64,000 bases of DNA from Cloeon dipterum. Taxonomy: Eukaryota > Arthropoda > Insecta > Ephemeroptera > Baetidae. Position numbers and translations under genes: made by a program. The notes beneath the pieces were generated by a model. The model made no database searches. It saw only the letters and a program-made list of their open reading frames with translations, and had not been told where the DNA came from. How positions within the stretch are numbered: the first letter of the stretch is position 1; each line of letters starts with the position of its first letter. The DNA is taken from the NCBI RefSeq assembly GCF_949628265.1, contig NC_088789.1, forward strand, positions 22,747,883 to 22,811,882, given 5' to 3'. Shown here in pieces: positions 46,267 to 60,500 of this stretch.

Positions 46267-49200
46267 ATGGATACAGAAACTGAAACTGACGAATCTCCAA
46301 CGAATGCCATCACCAGACAAGGTGAAGCTGAGGCTGAATCTCTATCAGGGAAAGATGCAGGTGAGAGAGCTATGCAATAATTAAAATTTCGTCCAAGAAA
46401 TAATTCATTTTGCCTCTGGGTGTGAACGCGAAAGTTTAAAGGCGCGTCTCGGCTGACACGGGCACCATGGGCCAAAAATAGCATCTCAGCAGTTGGGCAG
46501 AGGCGAACGGCACGTGTATACACAACTGTGGGGATGTTGAGCCGAAGAGAGACATGATGCATCTAAATTCCTTTTGTTTTTCGTTTATTGATGTGCGTAT
46601 CAATTGGACTGTAAAAATTAAATACAATATAATTTATTAAAGAAAGGGACAAGTTTTATAAACAGTTTTAAATATTCGCAATAGAATAGCGAGTTAACTA
46701 TTGTATCACAAAAGAGAAGCTTAGCCGTGTGGTCGGGTCTATCATTATTACAACGCACATGAGCTTAGCTTCTAGAATAGGCACGACTTATAATCTCCCA
46801 GACGAAGAGTGACAGAGCGAGTAACTGATGACTATTACGTTGCGAGGTGGATTGGTTAGTGAGAGATTGAAGGTTGAGAAGCAGTAGAATTAATTAAATC
46901 ATAGAGTAAAAGCGACATCTACATAGGATCGAGATCAATAAATTTAGCCAGCAAATTAAAATGCTACTATTTTGTACTGAAAAAGCGGCTTTTTTCGCCC
47001 TTCAGCCCCCGAATCAGCAATACGTTTCCTTCAAAACAAAATTAAATCACATTATTAGCTGCAGAGAACTCTGCAAATAAAAAATTAATTCATTTTTGTG
47101 TGAATTTTCTCCAGATTGACTATCAATAAGTGTTTTCCAACATACTTTGGTTTGATTTAATTGGAAAACGAACTGTGGATATAGACATCCACCAGAAGTA
47201 ATTGAGTTTGAGGTGTCTCCAGATTACCAAGAAGAGACGAGATGTGGTCTTGGGCCGTGCAATTTCAACTGGTTGCAGCGGTTAGCCAGTAAGAAGGCGT
47301 ACGTGGTGATTTACGGCCTCGTTGGGATGTCACATCTGGCCATTGTTTCGTATTTCCGAGGGACAGTCAGCACGCTGGAGAAGGAGTTCCAGATCCCCAG
47401 CTCCTTTATAGGTGCTTTTATTATTATATGACTCGCAAAACTGTGGTGTTCGTCCGTTTGCATATTATTTATTTTTTTCTCAGTATCGCTTTTCATTACG
47501 GGTTTGCACATATTGAACCACTTATCGGTTTTTCCGGAAAAAAATCTTTTTCTAAACGATATAATTGTTTCTTTTGATATTTTTGGTATAAATTCCGTGA
47601 CATGTTACCTATAAAGTATTATAGCTCAGAATCTTTGTTGTTTAATCTCACTATAAAATAATTTTTCACCACTTATGAATTTTAATGGCACATCTCAGGT
47701 CATTAAAAAAATTATTAAAGTTATATAGAAATTCAATTTAGTTTCATACAATGGGTAACAAATTTTTTAGCTGGAATTCATGTGTTTAAAAATACAAAAA
47801 TTTGAAAACATTGAGATTGATTTAAAAAATAGAATAACCTTCTGCAAAAAAAATAAAAACAAAAGTAGGATTAAATTATTTTGCTGTTTTTCATATTATT
47901 ATTATTTGGCCGTGTTTGTTATGTTTTTAAACTTCTCACATAAGACACATCATGCAAATTTTCAGCCCTTTTTTCAAACTCTGATTATTCTTCAAGGTCT
48001 GATGGGCTCTATGGTGGACGTCGGTGTGATTTTAACCACCCTGAGTATGACTTACTTGGGGAAAAGAAGCCACAAGACCCGTTGGGTCGCGTACGGAACC
48101 TACTTGGTTGCGCTGGGTTGTTTCATCCGTCTCATCCCGTATTGGTTGTACGGCGGAGGACTGTCGACGATAGATTACACCCGCGATTACACTAAAGCAG
48201 AAATATCAACTCAGAAAAATAATATGACGCGTAAGTCCTCAGCAAAAGTTTTACTATATCGAGTTGGGTGTAAAAAAAATTGCAGATCTTTGTGGAAAGA
48301 GCTTTAAGGAGCCCGAAAACTGCAAAGATGCCAGCTCTGGGAGCGTGTCCGCATACATCTTTCTAATTGCTAGTTTCGTCCATGGACTTGGCTGCTCAAT
48401 TTATTACACATTAGGAATGGCCTATCTGGACGACAACACTAAAAAGAGCAAAGGAGCCGTGATGATTGGTACTTTATTTAAGATTCCTGACTAGAGTTGG
48501 TGATTTTCGACGGGTTTTTATAGTAAAAAAACATTTTTCAGGGTTTTTGAACAATTGAAGACAATTTTTCAACTTAAATATTTTTCCGTGAAATCATCGA
48601 AACAGAACAAAATTTGGACAGTTACAGCCTAACCTTTTGTTTCCACACTGTCAAACGAATTAAATTGAAAAAGACGATCAAACAACCGAGTAAATTGAGC
48701 TATAAAGAAATATGTCAGAGATCGAAAGTAAAAAATAAAAAATTCCGTGATTCTTGGTGCTCAAATGCTAAGAAAAATTGTCAACCGTCTTGAATCCCTA
48801 ATTCTACTCCAGGAAATTTGGATTTTCGAATAAAGTTACACTTCAAGTCCTTAGTTTGGTGCTGACTATGTTTGGATCCACAATCGGATTTCTTTTGGCC
48901 TCATTTTCATTGAAGTTCTACATCGATCCGGGAGTCACGCCAGACTTTGGAACCACCGACCCACGATGGATTGGCGCCTGGTGGCTTGGTAAAAGGTTTT
49001 TTTAAATCTTGCAAAACTAAATCAGTTTAATAGGTTGGGGACCGTTGGGCGTGATGACTTTGTCTTTTGCAATCATGATGAGCATGTTCCCTCGAACCCT
49101 TCCACGCGCCCTGCAGCGCAAAGTGAAGGCAGCCGTCGCAGCTGGCCGCTCGTATGTTCCAGAGGAAATTCCAAAACCATCATTACAAGGCAATTTTTTT

Positions 49201-50853
49201 AGTCACCTGTTGTAATTTTTATAAAAACTAATATGCCTTTATTTGCAGATTTTTGGAAGACCATGAAACGACTATTTAACAATAAGATTCTGATGTGCAA
49301 TAATTTAAGCATGACTTTCATCGTCTTTGGCTACGAGGGGCAATCGCTTTTCTTACCAAAATACATGGAAACTCAATTCAATATTTCTGCCACCGCTTCA
49401 AACCTCGCAACAGGTGCGTATCTTTAATTTAACACGTTTAATAAAAAATTGACGATATCGGTATAGGCTCGATCGGTCTTCTTTGCACCGCTGCTGGCCT
49501 TTTAGTCTCTGCCTTCTTTATTTTCAAGTTCAAGCCCCGTGCCAGGTATCTGGCAGCGTGGAATGTTTTAACTGAGTTGATGGACGTGGTTGGATTTCTC
49601 TCCATTCTAATGATTTCGTGCGAAAGTTTGAATTTCCAGTGGTCCGCTTTGCCTGATGGAGGGTATTTTAATTAAAATCGAAAGTAATATGTATTGAAAA
49701 CCAATTTGAATCTCTAGTAAGACCATCGACATGCCTTGCAATTCAAATTGTGCTTGTGACAGTTCGATTAAGTACTCTCCTGTCTGCCACCTTTCCTCCA
49801 GGGAAACGTTCTTTTCGCCCTGCCACGCGGGTTGCCAGGATTCTTTCTTCAGCCAAAACGGAACCAAGGTACCGCACTCAAAATTTAAATCTGGGAACTG
49901 CCCCACCGCCAGTGCTCGCCAATTCTGCAATTCTCGAAATTAAACCACAGGTTTTTTCAGCCCAAGCAGATAAAAAAATACGCTGAATATTTTAATAAAT
50001 GAAAAATAATATTTTGTTAAGATGTGGTGTGTGGCACTAAACTTGATTTTAATTTTCATATTTAAGTCGACCAACATGAATAATTATTTATCATCAAAGA
50101 AGCAAAAAATTGCAAAACTCCAAGTAAAAATGTATTTTTTATTGTTTTCTTGTAAAAAGCGTCCTTTGGTGAAGCCACCAGTGACTTTGTGGGCATTTCA
50201 GGTCTTTTCGGACTGCAGCTGCACGGCTGACAACGGGCCGGTTTTGGACGGGCCGTGTCCCCTGGACTGCCGGTCGGCATTTATAATCTTCATCGTTGTC
50301 CAATGCGTGCAGCGTTTTTTGGGAGCCACTGGAACGGCTGGAAACTGTCTTATTCAGTTCCGATGCGTCGACGTAGCAGACAAAGCAGTGGCATTTGCGC
50401 TTCTCGAGGTTTTGCTCTGCGTTTTCGTCTTCATCCCAGGCCCCATCCTATACGGCTACCTCATAGGTATATTGAGAAATACATTTATTAAATACTTTTA
50501 ATTTAAAAATTCTATTTTGAAGACATGACGTGCACTCTCTGGGGAATGACATGCGGCAAAACAGGAAATTGCTGGATCTATGATGCGGAAAAACTCCGAT
50601 ACTACGTGTACATGCCTATCTTTGGTTCGATGAACTTTTTATTTTGGGATGATAAAAATGAAAGTTTGAAATGCTGTTTCCAGGTTGTCTGTTCATCGCC
50701 ACGTTATGGGACATTGGAGTCTGGTACTTTGTGAAGGATTTGCAAATGTATGATGATGACGAACCTAACAAAGACTTTGAGCTGAAAGATTCGAAAACCA
50801 GGGATAAAAAGAGTCCATTCAAGGCGTTAGAAATTGCATTTGGAGGCAACTAA
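46267..50853 (+). CDS. Organic anion transporting polypeptide (Oatp/SLCO), copy 3
   Basis: Twelve exons: 46267-46360, 47223-47411, 47997-48230, 48286-48468, 48848-48988, 49034-49189, 49249-49413, 49467-49662, 49718-49868, 50202-50466, 50523-50624, 50684-50853. They give 681 residues starting MDTETETDESPTNAITRQGE. Eleven of the twelve exons have exactly the length of those in copy 2; exon 3 is four codons longer (TRDYTKAEIS region). The signature TDPRWIGAWWLGWGPLG and the Kazal-like Cys-rich loop are intact. Intron 6 has a GC donor (CAAG|GCAATT) where copy 2 has GT. Introns 1, 2 and 4 are expanded relative to copy 2. It has the same transporter role and unknown substrate. No stop or frameshift is seen, so I take it as functional unless the GC donor fails. 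Confidence 0.92.
46526..46935. mobile_element. Insertion of about 410 bp in intron 1 of Oatp copy 3
   Basis: Intron 1 of copies 2 and 3 align up to TACACAA and resume at CAATAAATTTA, with about 410 bp found only in copy 3. It begins CTGTGGGGATGTTGAGCCG. A TGTGGGG start is reminiscent of an LTR, but I find no clear matching end or target duplication. Confidence 0.35.
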
Positions 50854-51527
50854 ATACTCGTTTCACAATGTCAGGTGAGAAATTAATTATTAATCTAAAT
50901 TCGAGTATTCTAAATACTCCTGCAAAATTTTAATATATACAAAATGTATTTGCCTGTTGCAGATTTTTGGGTACGCTTTTGCGACAGAGAAGATGAGATA
51001 TACAAAATGACTATGATATTATACAATTCAAATAACCAATTTTGTTAATAACATCTCTTATGAAATAAAAACATGATGTATCATTAATTTCATTTGAAAA
51101 CTACGAAATATTTTTAAAAGAAAATATGACTTTTAAACTGAAAATTATACAAAGAGATCAGGGAAGAATCTGATAATCAGAGCAAAATGCACACGCTCAA
51201 ATTCGGTTAACATACAAGGTTGCACTTCTTGCTTGATAAAAAATTTGAACTTTTATTATCAGAGGCATGGATCTATAACGGGAACTATTCCTTGGGAAAT
51301 TGTCATCTTCTACCTAACACTTTTCAATTATAGCGATAAACAGCATAATTCACAGATTTTAAGTTAAATTTCCATACTCCTTTTCAATGTAATCCTAATC
51401 AAGGATTTTTCAGCAAATCAAATGATAATACTCTGATCAATTTTACAAACATGATGTTTATTATACGCTTACATAGATTACAAGTCACGGGAAAAGCAGT
51501 AAAAAAAGAAAAGAAAAAGGGGATCAG
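50854..51527. other. Convergent 3' ends of Oatp copy 3 and Gcn1
   Basis: A 3' UTR intron like that of copy 2 is predicted at 50875-50962 (TCAG|GTGAGA to TTGCAG). AATAAA at 51064-51069 fits the copy 3 end. On the other strand AATAAA at 51462-51457 fits the Gcn1 end, 66 bp after its stop. The two transcripts should not overlap. Confidence 0.55.
51457..51462 (-). terminator. Poly(A) signal of Gcn1
   Basis: AATAAA on the minus strand, 66 bp beyond the Gcn1 stop codon. Confidence 0.55.
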
Positions 51528-54500
51528 TCAGACAAGAAGGGTGTCGTCGAGCTCCTCGTCCTTGCCCTCGGGCTGGTTGGCGATCTTGCGCAGCACCTTG
51601 CTGATGACGTCTGCGAGACTCTCCCTGGCGCCGATGTCGAGCATCTCGAGGCAGCGTTGCTGGTACTGAGGGTCGGTGCGGAGGCGGAGCACGGCCACCA
51701 GGGCGAGCTCGCTGTTGGCCTTGACGACTGAGTTCTTCTCTTTGGTGCCGTTGACCAGCGTCGGGATGAGCATCCTGAGCAGCTCGGGCTGCATCTGCTC
51801 GTCCGTGACCGACCTGGCCACGAAGGCGGTCACTCTGGCCAGCAACTGCTTCACCTCGTTGCTCGCGTGGTTCATGGTGCGAGCCAGCGGCTGCACCAGG
51901 CCCACCGGCACCGGCGTCCCACTTGTCAGCATGTGCACCAGCAGGTATCCGCAGCCGCGCACGCCGTTCATCACGATGGGAACGCGGTCCGCCGCCAGGT
52001 AGCTGCCCAGCACGCGCTCCACCTTGGCCCGGTGCTCCTCCGTGTAAATGCTCTCCGGCGACTCCTTCAGGCACACAAACACGGCTGCGCTGCGCCCGTG
52101 ACGCACCGTCCAGTCCGTCGATGCGTCGTCTACAAGCAGCCGCTCAGTCAGCAGCTCGTTCAACTTCTCCCTACGAAGAAAACAGAAATTCACGCTTGTA
52201 GAAGAATGCAAAGAAATTGTAGCTAGGTTCCTCAAAAGGACCGAAAACTGGATTCAGCCAAGGATAGTGTTAAAATTAAATATATGAGTAATAAAAATTA
52301 ATAAAGTAGAGATAAATAATTAATATAATGCAACCCTGCATTCGCTGTATAGAAATAACCTTCTTTTAAACATTGAAAAGTAAACATCGCACCTCTCAAT
52401 TTTCTCTTTTGCATAAATTTAAATAAAATATTATAAAAACTCATAATTAGAACTTACTTGGAAAGCCATCGGCAGAGCGCGCCAAGACAGCCAGCGGCGG
52501 CCGACCTGGTGGTGTCCTCTGGGTGCGACAGCATGGTCGTCAGGGTCTGGAAGACGGCCTTCTTGAGCGGATCGGTCATCTTCTCTCCGGCGGGCGAGAT
52601 GACGCCCCTGAGCGCATGCAGGGTGGTCTCCCTGATGCCAGGGTCGTCGGCGTTCTTGACGCCATTGTGCAGCTCAAGGAAAAGCGGGTCAGCTCTTGTG
52701 TGGATCACGATCAGGTGGCTGAGCGCGCAGGCCGCCTTCAGTCGCACCTGACGGTTGCTGTCGTTGAGCGCCTTCAGGAAGGTGGTCTGCAGCTGCGGCA
52801 GGAACTGCTTCAGCATCAAGCCCACCTTGGCCAGCAGCAGCGCCAGCGTCTCCAGCACGGCCGCCTTCACGTTCCAGTTGAAGCGGTCGCCCAGGATGCG
52901 GATCAGCGGGCCCGTGATGTGCACAACCGACGGCTGTAGCGCCTCTGCGCTCGTCAGCTTGATCACCTCGCCCAAGCCCTGCGCCGCTTGCTCTTTCAGC
53001 TCCGGCGGGCCGTTCAGGATCGCCTCGCGGAAGATCGGTAAAATTGGAGTGATTCCTGCAAAACACGAGAAAAAATGGGTTCAATGATTCAATTCCACAA
53101 GTAAATTAAAAACACGTTATTTTGAAAGGTCAACGGTGTAGACTGTTGGTTTTATGACACCGCGAAATTTGCACAAAAATTGCCCAATATCCAAAAACCT
53201 CGATTTTCATGGTTTAAAAAGAGAAAAAACCGAGTTAGAAATTATTGCTATTATTATTATTGTATGGGTCACATTTAGAATATTTTTAAACTTAAGAAAT
53301 TTATGTACTACGGTAAGCTATAATTTTTTGAAAAATTCAACCTGATTTTGTGACCACGGGAAAGTTATTTGGCGTCAAAAATAGAACATTTGACACACTC
53401 ATTTTTTAATCATCTATTATTAGGACTATTATTAATTAAGATCAATATTTATATATAAAAACTCCATCTCCACATTTAAAATACAGTATTTTTTGTAAAT
53501 TCATGCAAAGCTCACCTTTAGGTAAGCAGAATCCAGGCAGAAGCTGTTGTCCCTTGAGGTCACTGAGGGTGAAGCGGACCGCCTGTCTGATGTCACCAAC
53601 ATGCTCAAGCTGCTGGGCAGGGTCGAGCGTCTTGGTGACAGCGTTGAGCGCCTCCCAGCTCATCTGCAGCACGTCCTTGTCCTGGTCGGTGAACAGGTGG
53701 ATGAGGCCGCGCAGCAGCTGCGGCACGTACTGCGAGTAGTCGGCGCGCGAGTTGCTGCAGAAGGCGCAGAGCAGCGTGGCCGCTGAGCGCCGCACCTCGG
53801 CCTTGTCCGATTTGGTCGCCTCCATCAGCTGGTCCATGACGGTACGCACACCCGCCTCGTCCGTCACGGACAGAATCACAGCCTGGCAGTACTCAAGCTC
53901 CTGTGCTTCGTTCGGTGTTCCCTGCGCGTCGGCCAACGCGGTCAGCAGGGCTGGCAGGATGCGGTGCAGGTACTTGGTCAGCGCCTCGCCCGCCACCGAC
54001 GCCAGGATGGACAACGCCTTCGTGTTGGCCTTTGGTGGCGCAGTCAGCTGCGGCACCAGGTATGGTAGCACTACACGCGACTTGATGGCCATCACCTGCA
54101 ATCAAAGAGGAAAAATAGTTGTCGTTTAAAATAATTTCCGATGTAATAAACAATCGGAGTCAAATATAAAGTTATGATTTAATAGAAAATTGCAATAGGA
54201 CATAATTGTTTTAATTTTCATATCAAAGGAGGCCTGTTAAATTTTTGAAAGTGGATATCTTTTGAAAACGATATTTTTTCATTTTATATAATTTTGATAA
54301 ACAGAAACATAATTCTTGCTTGAGATAATATCAAAATCCTCAGGAAGCCAAAAACAAATAAATCGATCATTTGTATAAAATTTTCATATAAAATTTAAGA
54401 AAGGTCAAAGCAGAATACAAACCTGTCTCAATCCATCCAAAGTGTACTCTGCCAATTCAGGGTCGCTGAGCTGGTGCAGCATGGCAGGCAGAATGTCGTC

Positions 54501-57500
54501 GAGCGCCCTGGCACCCACTGTCGAGTGCAGGCTGTCAAAGGTCTTAGCGGCCGCCTGTCGCACCTCGGGCAGCGGGTCGCACAGGGCCTTCCTCACCGTC
54601 GGCACGAGGCTGTTGACAAAGGTGAGCACCATGTCTCGGCTGGTGGACGCCATGATTTCGGACAGACCGATGCAGACGCCCTGCCGCTGGTCAGGCTGGT
54701 CCGACTCGAGGCCTCGCTCCAGGATGGGAATGATCTCAGGCAGCACTCGCTCGCCAAGCTTGCGAACAAGGTCGCCGAGGGTGCGAGCGGCCACCTGCCG
54801 CTTGTCGTAGCTCGTGCTCGCCAAGCAGCCGAGCAGAAGTCCAAAGAGGGTCGGCAAGATTTCTCGGAGGGTGCGCGGTGTGTTTGTCACTACCACCTTC
54901 CAAACGTGCAACGCCGCCTGACGCACCATCAGCGCCACATCAGATCTGAAGCAAAAATGGGTTTACGTGTTTTAAACAATTCTATGCAAAATTATCAGTT
55001 TTGAATTTAAATTACAAATTTATTTGTGAAAAAAAGAAGGTAATATGAAAAACATTATTTAGACACATTAACTCATTTATATAAACAAAAATTGTTTGGA
55101 AAACTATTGGCAAAAAATTAAAAAAAAATGGAAAATCAATTGTCTTGGTCCTAAATCAGATAAAAGAGATTTTTATCTCCAAAAGTAATAACTTTTCCTG
55201 AATTTTTAATTTCCTTGCAGCATCACTTTTACTTTTTATCTATTTACACAAAAATCAAGTGAAATTCAAGTAAAACTTTGAACTATCATTACTAATAATC
55301 GATAAAACTGAAATAATTTTCGGCTTTTACCTGCCCATGTAGAGACCAGCCAAGACTCTGTTTCTCCTTTCCCCGCCAAGAGCGTCGATGATAGCAGAGT
55401 GGCTCTGCTCCGTGCCGAAGTTGTCGTCTTCATCAGCGGTCTCAGTACTCATCTTTCCAGACACGCCGGATATCTTGTAGAGCAGGTCACCAAGCAGCTG
55501 CACGGAGCTGTACCTGATGCGCCAGTTGTCGTCGAAGAGACCCTGCTCGAGCTGCGGCAGCAGCAGCATGATTGCCGTGTCTGCGTACAGGTTGACGATG
55601 CGCTGGCCCGCCTTAAGTGCCGTGTCCCGCACGTACTCGTTCTCGTCGGCCAGCGCCTTCAGGATGGGGTTGATGATCTCACCGATGTACGGCGTGAACT
55701 CCTTGGGGAACGCCACCGGCATGTAGATGAACATCATGATGTAGCCGTCCTTGACGTGCGGAGCGATGTCGTTCCGCTCGGCCGTCGCGATGATCTCGGG
55801 CATCAGCTTGTGCAGTTTGTCCACACCCAGCCCGCCGACTACCTCGCTCAGGCCTTGCGCGGCGCCTGAACGGTCCACCGAGCTGCTCTCTGAGGTAAGC
55901 GTCTCCATCAACCACGGCAGCAGCTCCTCGAAGCTCGACTCGCCCATGCCGCGCACCATGGCGCCCAGCGCCCTGGCCGACACGCTGCGCACCTCCGGGA
56001 CAGGATCCAGCAGAGACATTTTCAAGCCTGGAAAATGAGAAAGTTGGGACCATTTTGAAGAAATAATTTGATTTCTATTAACTAATTAAAGATATATTTC
56101 CGACGAGTGAAATAATTATTTAAATAAAAGGTTCCATGGGGATAAAACATACAACCAGGCTCAGATTTAGATAAATAGGGCTAGTAAAATGCCAGATTTT
56201 TTTGGAAAAAATTGCAAAAGGAGACAAGCTCTCACCTGGAATGATCGTGGGTAAGTACGGCATCAAGTCCTTCTGCGCAGTAAGCGAATACATGTTTCCA
56301 ATGATCTGTGCGGCCATCTTCCTGGTCTCGGTGGAGCGGTCCTGGAAGGCTCTCTGAACGACCGGCATGATGAGGGCGAGTGACGGCGCGTCAATAAAGT
56401 GCACGAACTGTGTCTCAAGTAGAGTCTGCAGAGAGGTGGCGGTCTTCTTAGCCGGGTCCTGCAGCGCCTCCAGCAGCACCGGCACGATGGCTTGGATTTC
56501 AGGGTTGCGGATGACCGAGCCGATTTGTCCTAAGGCCTGGGCGCCGGCCTTCTGTACCTTGACGTGCGAGTCACTGAGCACCTCAATCAGCTTGGGCACG
56601 ATGTTGGGCAGGCAGGAGGAGAGCTGCTTGGGCGCGCAGAAGGCCATGGCGCCGAGCAGCTCAACGGAGCCGGTCTTGGTGCGCCACGAGTCCTCTTCGA
56701 GCGCGGCCAGCAGCGAAGGCAGCACCAGCTTGACGCCGTGCGCCGAAAGCCGGCTCATGACCACTTTGGCTGTCTCGTCGGTCGCCTCGCGTACGTACTG
56801 GTTTGGGTCGCCAAAGCAGAGCAGCAAATGCGGTAGCACGTGCACGATGTATGGCTCAAACAACCTACCGAGCATGCTGCACAGCATCTCGAAGGCGAAC
56901 AGCGCACCCTCGCGGTGCTGGTAGCTCTTCTTGTCCTGGATCGCCTCGGTCAGGGTCGCCATGATCTCCAACTGCTTCAGCGCAAGGATGCCCAGGCCTT
57001 TGACCACGCCGGCCAGGCCGTAGGCGGCGCCCTTACGTTCGCCGTACTTGTCGGATTCTAGCAGCTGACGCAGAAGCCCTTTCACGATGTCCGCTGCGTC
57101 GTCGCTGACGGCCTGCATCAGCGGCGGCAGACAGTTGGCCACTGCCTCTTGCACCTACCAGACAATATAAATAAGATAGTTGAATTTATCAGATCTCTCA
57201 TCAAGTGACGGACAATATAATTTTTTTTTAAGTTTTCTATCCAGCCCGTTGTAGGCTCTGAGATAAATCACTCACGAAAGCACCTCAGCGAAGTTAAAAT
57301 CAGAGACAGGGAAATCTAGTTCAGTGATGAAGTTGACTTTAAAAAGGTTCAGTTCGAGTTGAGCGATAAAGTAAAAAATCTAGGCGTTGATGTGTTCAAC
57401 AAAACTATTTGCTTTCGCGTATATTTGAAAAGTTTACGGTTCGTTAAAAAATTAGCTCAAATTCAGACCAGACCAAGAGAGTTATAATTAATTTTAAAAA

Positions 57501-60500
57501 ACATCAACTGCCAAAAACCTGTTTTAGGCGCTGCTTGCATAATAAAATCACTAAGAAAAAATATGAAACACAGTCCATACCTGCTGCGAAGGTGTGGTGA
57601 GTGCGTTGAGCAGCCTGTGCACGATTGGCTTGATCCGCGGGTCGGTGAGCTCGAGATGCCTGGCCAGTGAGCCCATGAGAATGACCACTGACTGGCGGAC
57701 GGCGTCATAAGTACTTGAATTTGGGGCCTTATCCAGGAATTCCTCAAAAGTTGGAAGAAGACTGCCAACCGTCTCCTTGCCATGCAGGTCGACCGCTGCC
57801 AGGGCAGACGCGAGCATGGCCTTGCGGACCGCCTCATTCCTGTCCATCAGTCCAGTTGAGACGTAGAACTCGGCCAGCTCTGACACAGACACCGGTGTGA
57901 GCAGCGGCGCCAGTTGCTGCAGCGCTTGCGCCACACCCTTGCGCGGCTCCCAGTGGTCGATCGAGTCAACGACCACGCGGCCGAAGTCGTCCAGCTGCGG
58001 AGGCGTCATGGTCAGCTTGTCCTCGTACGTGACCAGCAGCTCCTGCAACACGCCGTCCAGCAGGCACGTGCGTTGCTTCAGAAGCTCGGCCAGAGCTTCA
58101 GCGGCCGCCATTTGGACGTCTTCTACTGGGTGGGTCACGTCTTTCAATAGTTCTGGGCAGAGTTTTTCGTGGTCTAGTTGGATTTTTGCTGCCTTCCACA
58201 GCTGTTCTGCGGGCTCCCTGTATTTTTGTACAAAAATTAATTTAAATAACACGAAAATTCAACCAAGGAATGAGAGGAGCGATAATTCAAAGCGTTATAT
58301 GGGGTTCCGAAAATTTTTTCTAACAAAGTGTCAAGTGCAAGAGTGGTCCCCATATCTTGAAGAATAAACTGTATAGATTTAAATTAAAACACTGGCGTGT
58401 TCTCACCTATTCTCTTTGCAGATGTCGTACAAAGCAATGAACAAGCGTCTCTGCAGATCCAAAGCCAAAGGGTCATTTGATCCAGGAAGAGCCTTCTCCA
58501 TGGTGAGCAATGCCCTGATGGCAGAGTCCCGAATCACAGCCTGGGGACTCTGCAGCGCGGACATCAACGCCCTGATTTCGTCCTCTCGCGCCCGAGCGCA
58601 GCCGACGTTTCCTGAATAGAATTTAAATCAAATTTAGACCACCGCGATGTTTTAATTAGTTTTTAAATTAAAAAGACGCTAAATTCAACTCAATCTACAC
58701 AGTAAATTCCGCTTTACCTGATCCTGATGTGGCCACATCAATGAGCGTGTTGCAGGCGAGCAGCTGGAGGCGGCCGCTTGTCTCGCCAATGATGTCGATC
58801 AGCAGGTCGAATGTGTTTTTGCGCGGAAGCAATGTAGGATCGCGCAGAATGTCAGCCCCGTCAGCTGCCTTGCGCATTTTAGCGTGCTCTGAAATGAAGT
58901 GCAGCCCAGTGACGATCAGGTTTTCGTTGGGACTCTTGCTCCTGATGCCGAGGCTGGCGGACAGCAGTGCCGCCCTGATCAGCGGGAAGCTGTAACAGAA
59001 GGCAGGCGCAGAGAGGCACTTCTTTCCACCAGACACGAGTTTGTCCAGCAGGCTGATTGTTCGCTGCACGGCCGACGACAGCTCCTCCTGCTGCCACGCT
59101 TCGTCCAAAGCGCACTTGGGCGAGTGCAGACGCAGCAGGGTGTAAGCCACCAGTAGGTTCAAAGTGCGTTGTTGAACTCCAAATACACACCTGACAACGA
59201 CACAAATTGTAGATTAAAATTTCATTGACATGAAAGAAAAATCTAAAAAAATAACGTTATCTACAACCATTATAACATAAACACTGAAGAGGAACGCATT
59301 TAATACAAAATTAGCAGAATAAGAAGGGGATCACGTACCTGCCAAGCCGGAGGAAGAGCAGATGCGTGGATTCGGACGCGAGGTGAGACTGTAGCGTTTG
59401 TAACAAAGCGGGAATCAAGTCCTTAAAGTAAAACGAGAAGGCATCTGGCTGGCCCTCGACGGCCGCGTCGACCATAGCAATGGTCGCCTGAAGGGACGCG
59501 TTCATTGCGAACAGCCTGCTTCGCACAGCGCTCTCCTTCTCCAGCTGCAAGCGGATCGCCTCTTTCTGCTTCTGGCTCAGCTCAGGTTCCACCTAAATAT
59601 AAACATTGTTGTGAAATGAATGATTTTGTTATTTCTATTTTCTGAGATTTTTAAAAATTTTCTCAAATTATCCTATTTGTACATAACCAAAGACCCAGAA
59701 GCCGTCTAAAAATAGTAACATATTTCCGGAAAAAAACCGTCTTAAATTCACAGCCCCATTTTTCAGTTTTTCCCTCACCTTGAGGCCTTGTTTCTTCCTC
59801 TTTTCGGCCAGTTCCTTGCGCAGCTGCATCTCCTCCACCTGCTCCTTGTACGAGTAAGCTTTGGACTCTCGCTTCATGTTCTTGGCGTTCATAAGACCAT
59901 CATTGGAATCGGCGCTCGCGACGCTCTTGTCGAACAACTCGCCTTCAGGAGTAAGGTACGTCTGGTAGTCGACCTGGCTGACGGTCAGCAGGGCAGAGTC
60001 CTCTAGTTGCCTGAGACACTTATCAACCAAGCCTGGCAGGATGAACGTCCAGCCAACCGAGATGACCGTCTTGAGGGCGTTGAAGTGGCTGGGCTTATTT
60101 TCAAAATTGTCCACGAGCAGGGTTTTCAGTCTCTCTTGATTCGCCTCAACAAACTTTTCTGGGTCCACGTTGGCGTGCCTGAGCAGTTTGAGCCAGAGGC
60201 GCGGGTCGGCGGTGACTACCAGCTGATTGTGGCAGCACAACAGCGCGCTGAGCGCCAGTTCGGCGGCGTCTTCAGCCGCCGCGGAGCCGGAGCAGATGGC
60301 CAGGATGCAGTCGACGTGCACCTTGGCGCTAATCTCGCCACCGACTCCCTTGCCATCGACCCCGCCACCCCCAGTGTCGACCGAGTTGACCTCACCGTCC
60401 GACTGAAGGCTCTCAAGGAAGGCGGCGAAACGCTCGAGCAGCCGGCACGCCAGCTTAACGCCACCGAGCGATTGCACGAGGCGCCGCACCATCACCCGAC

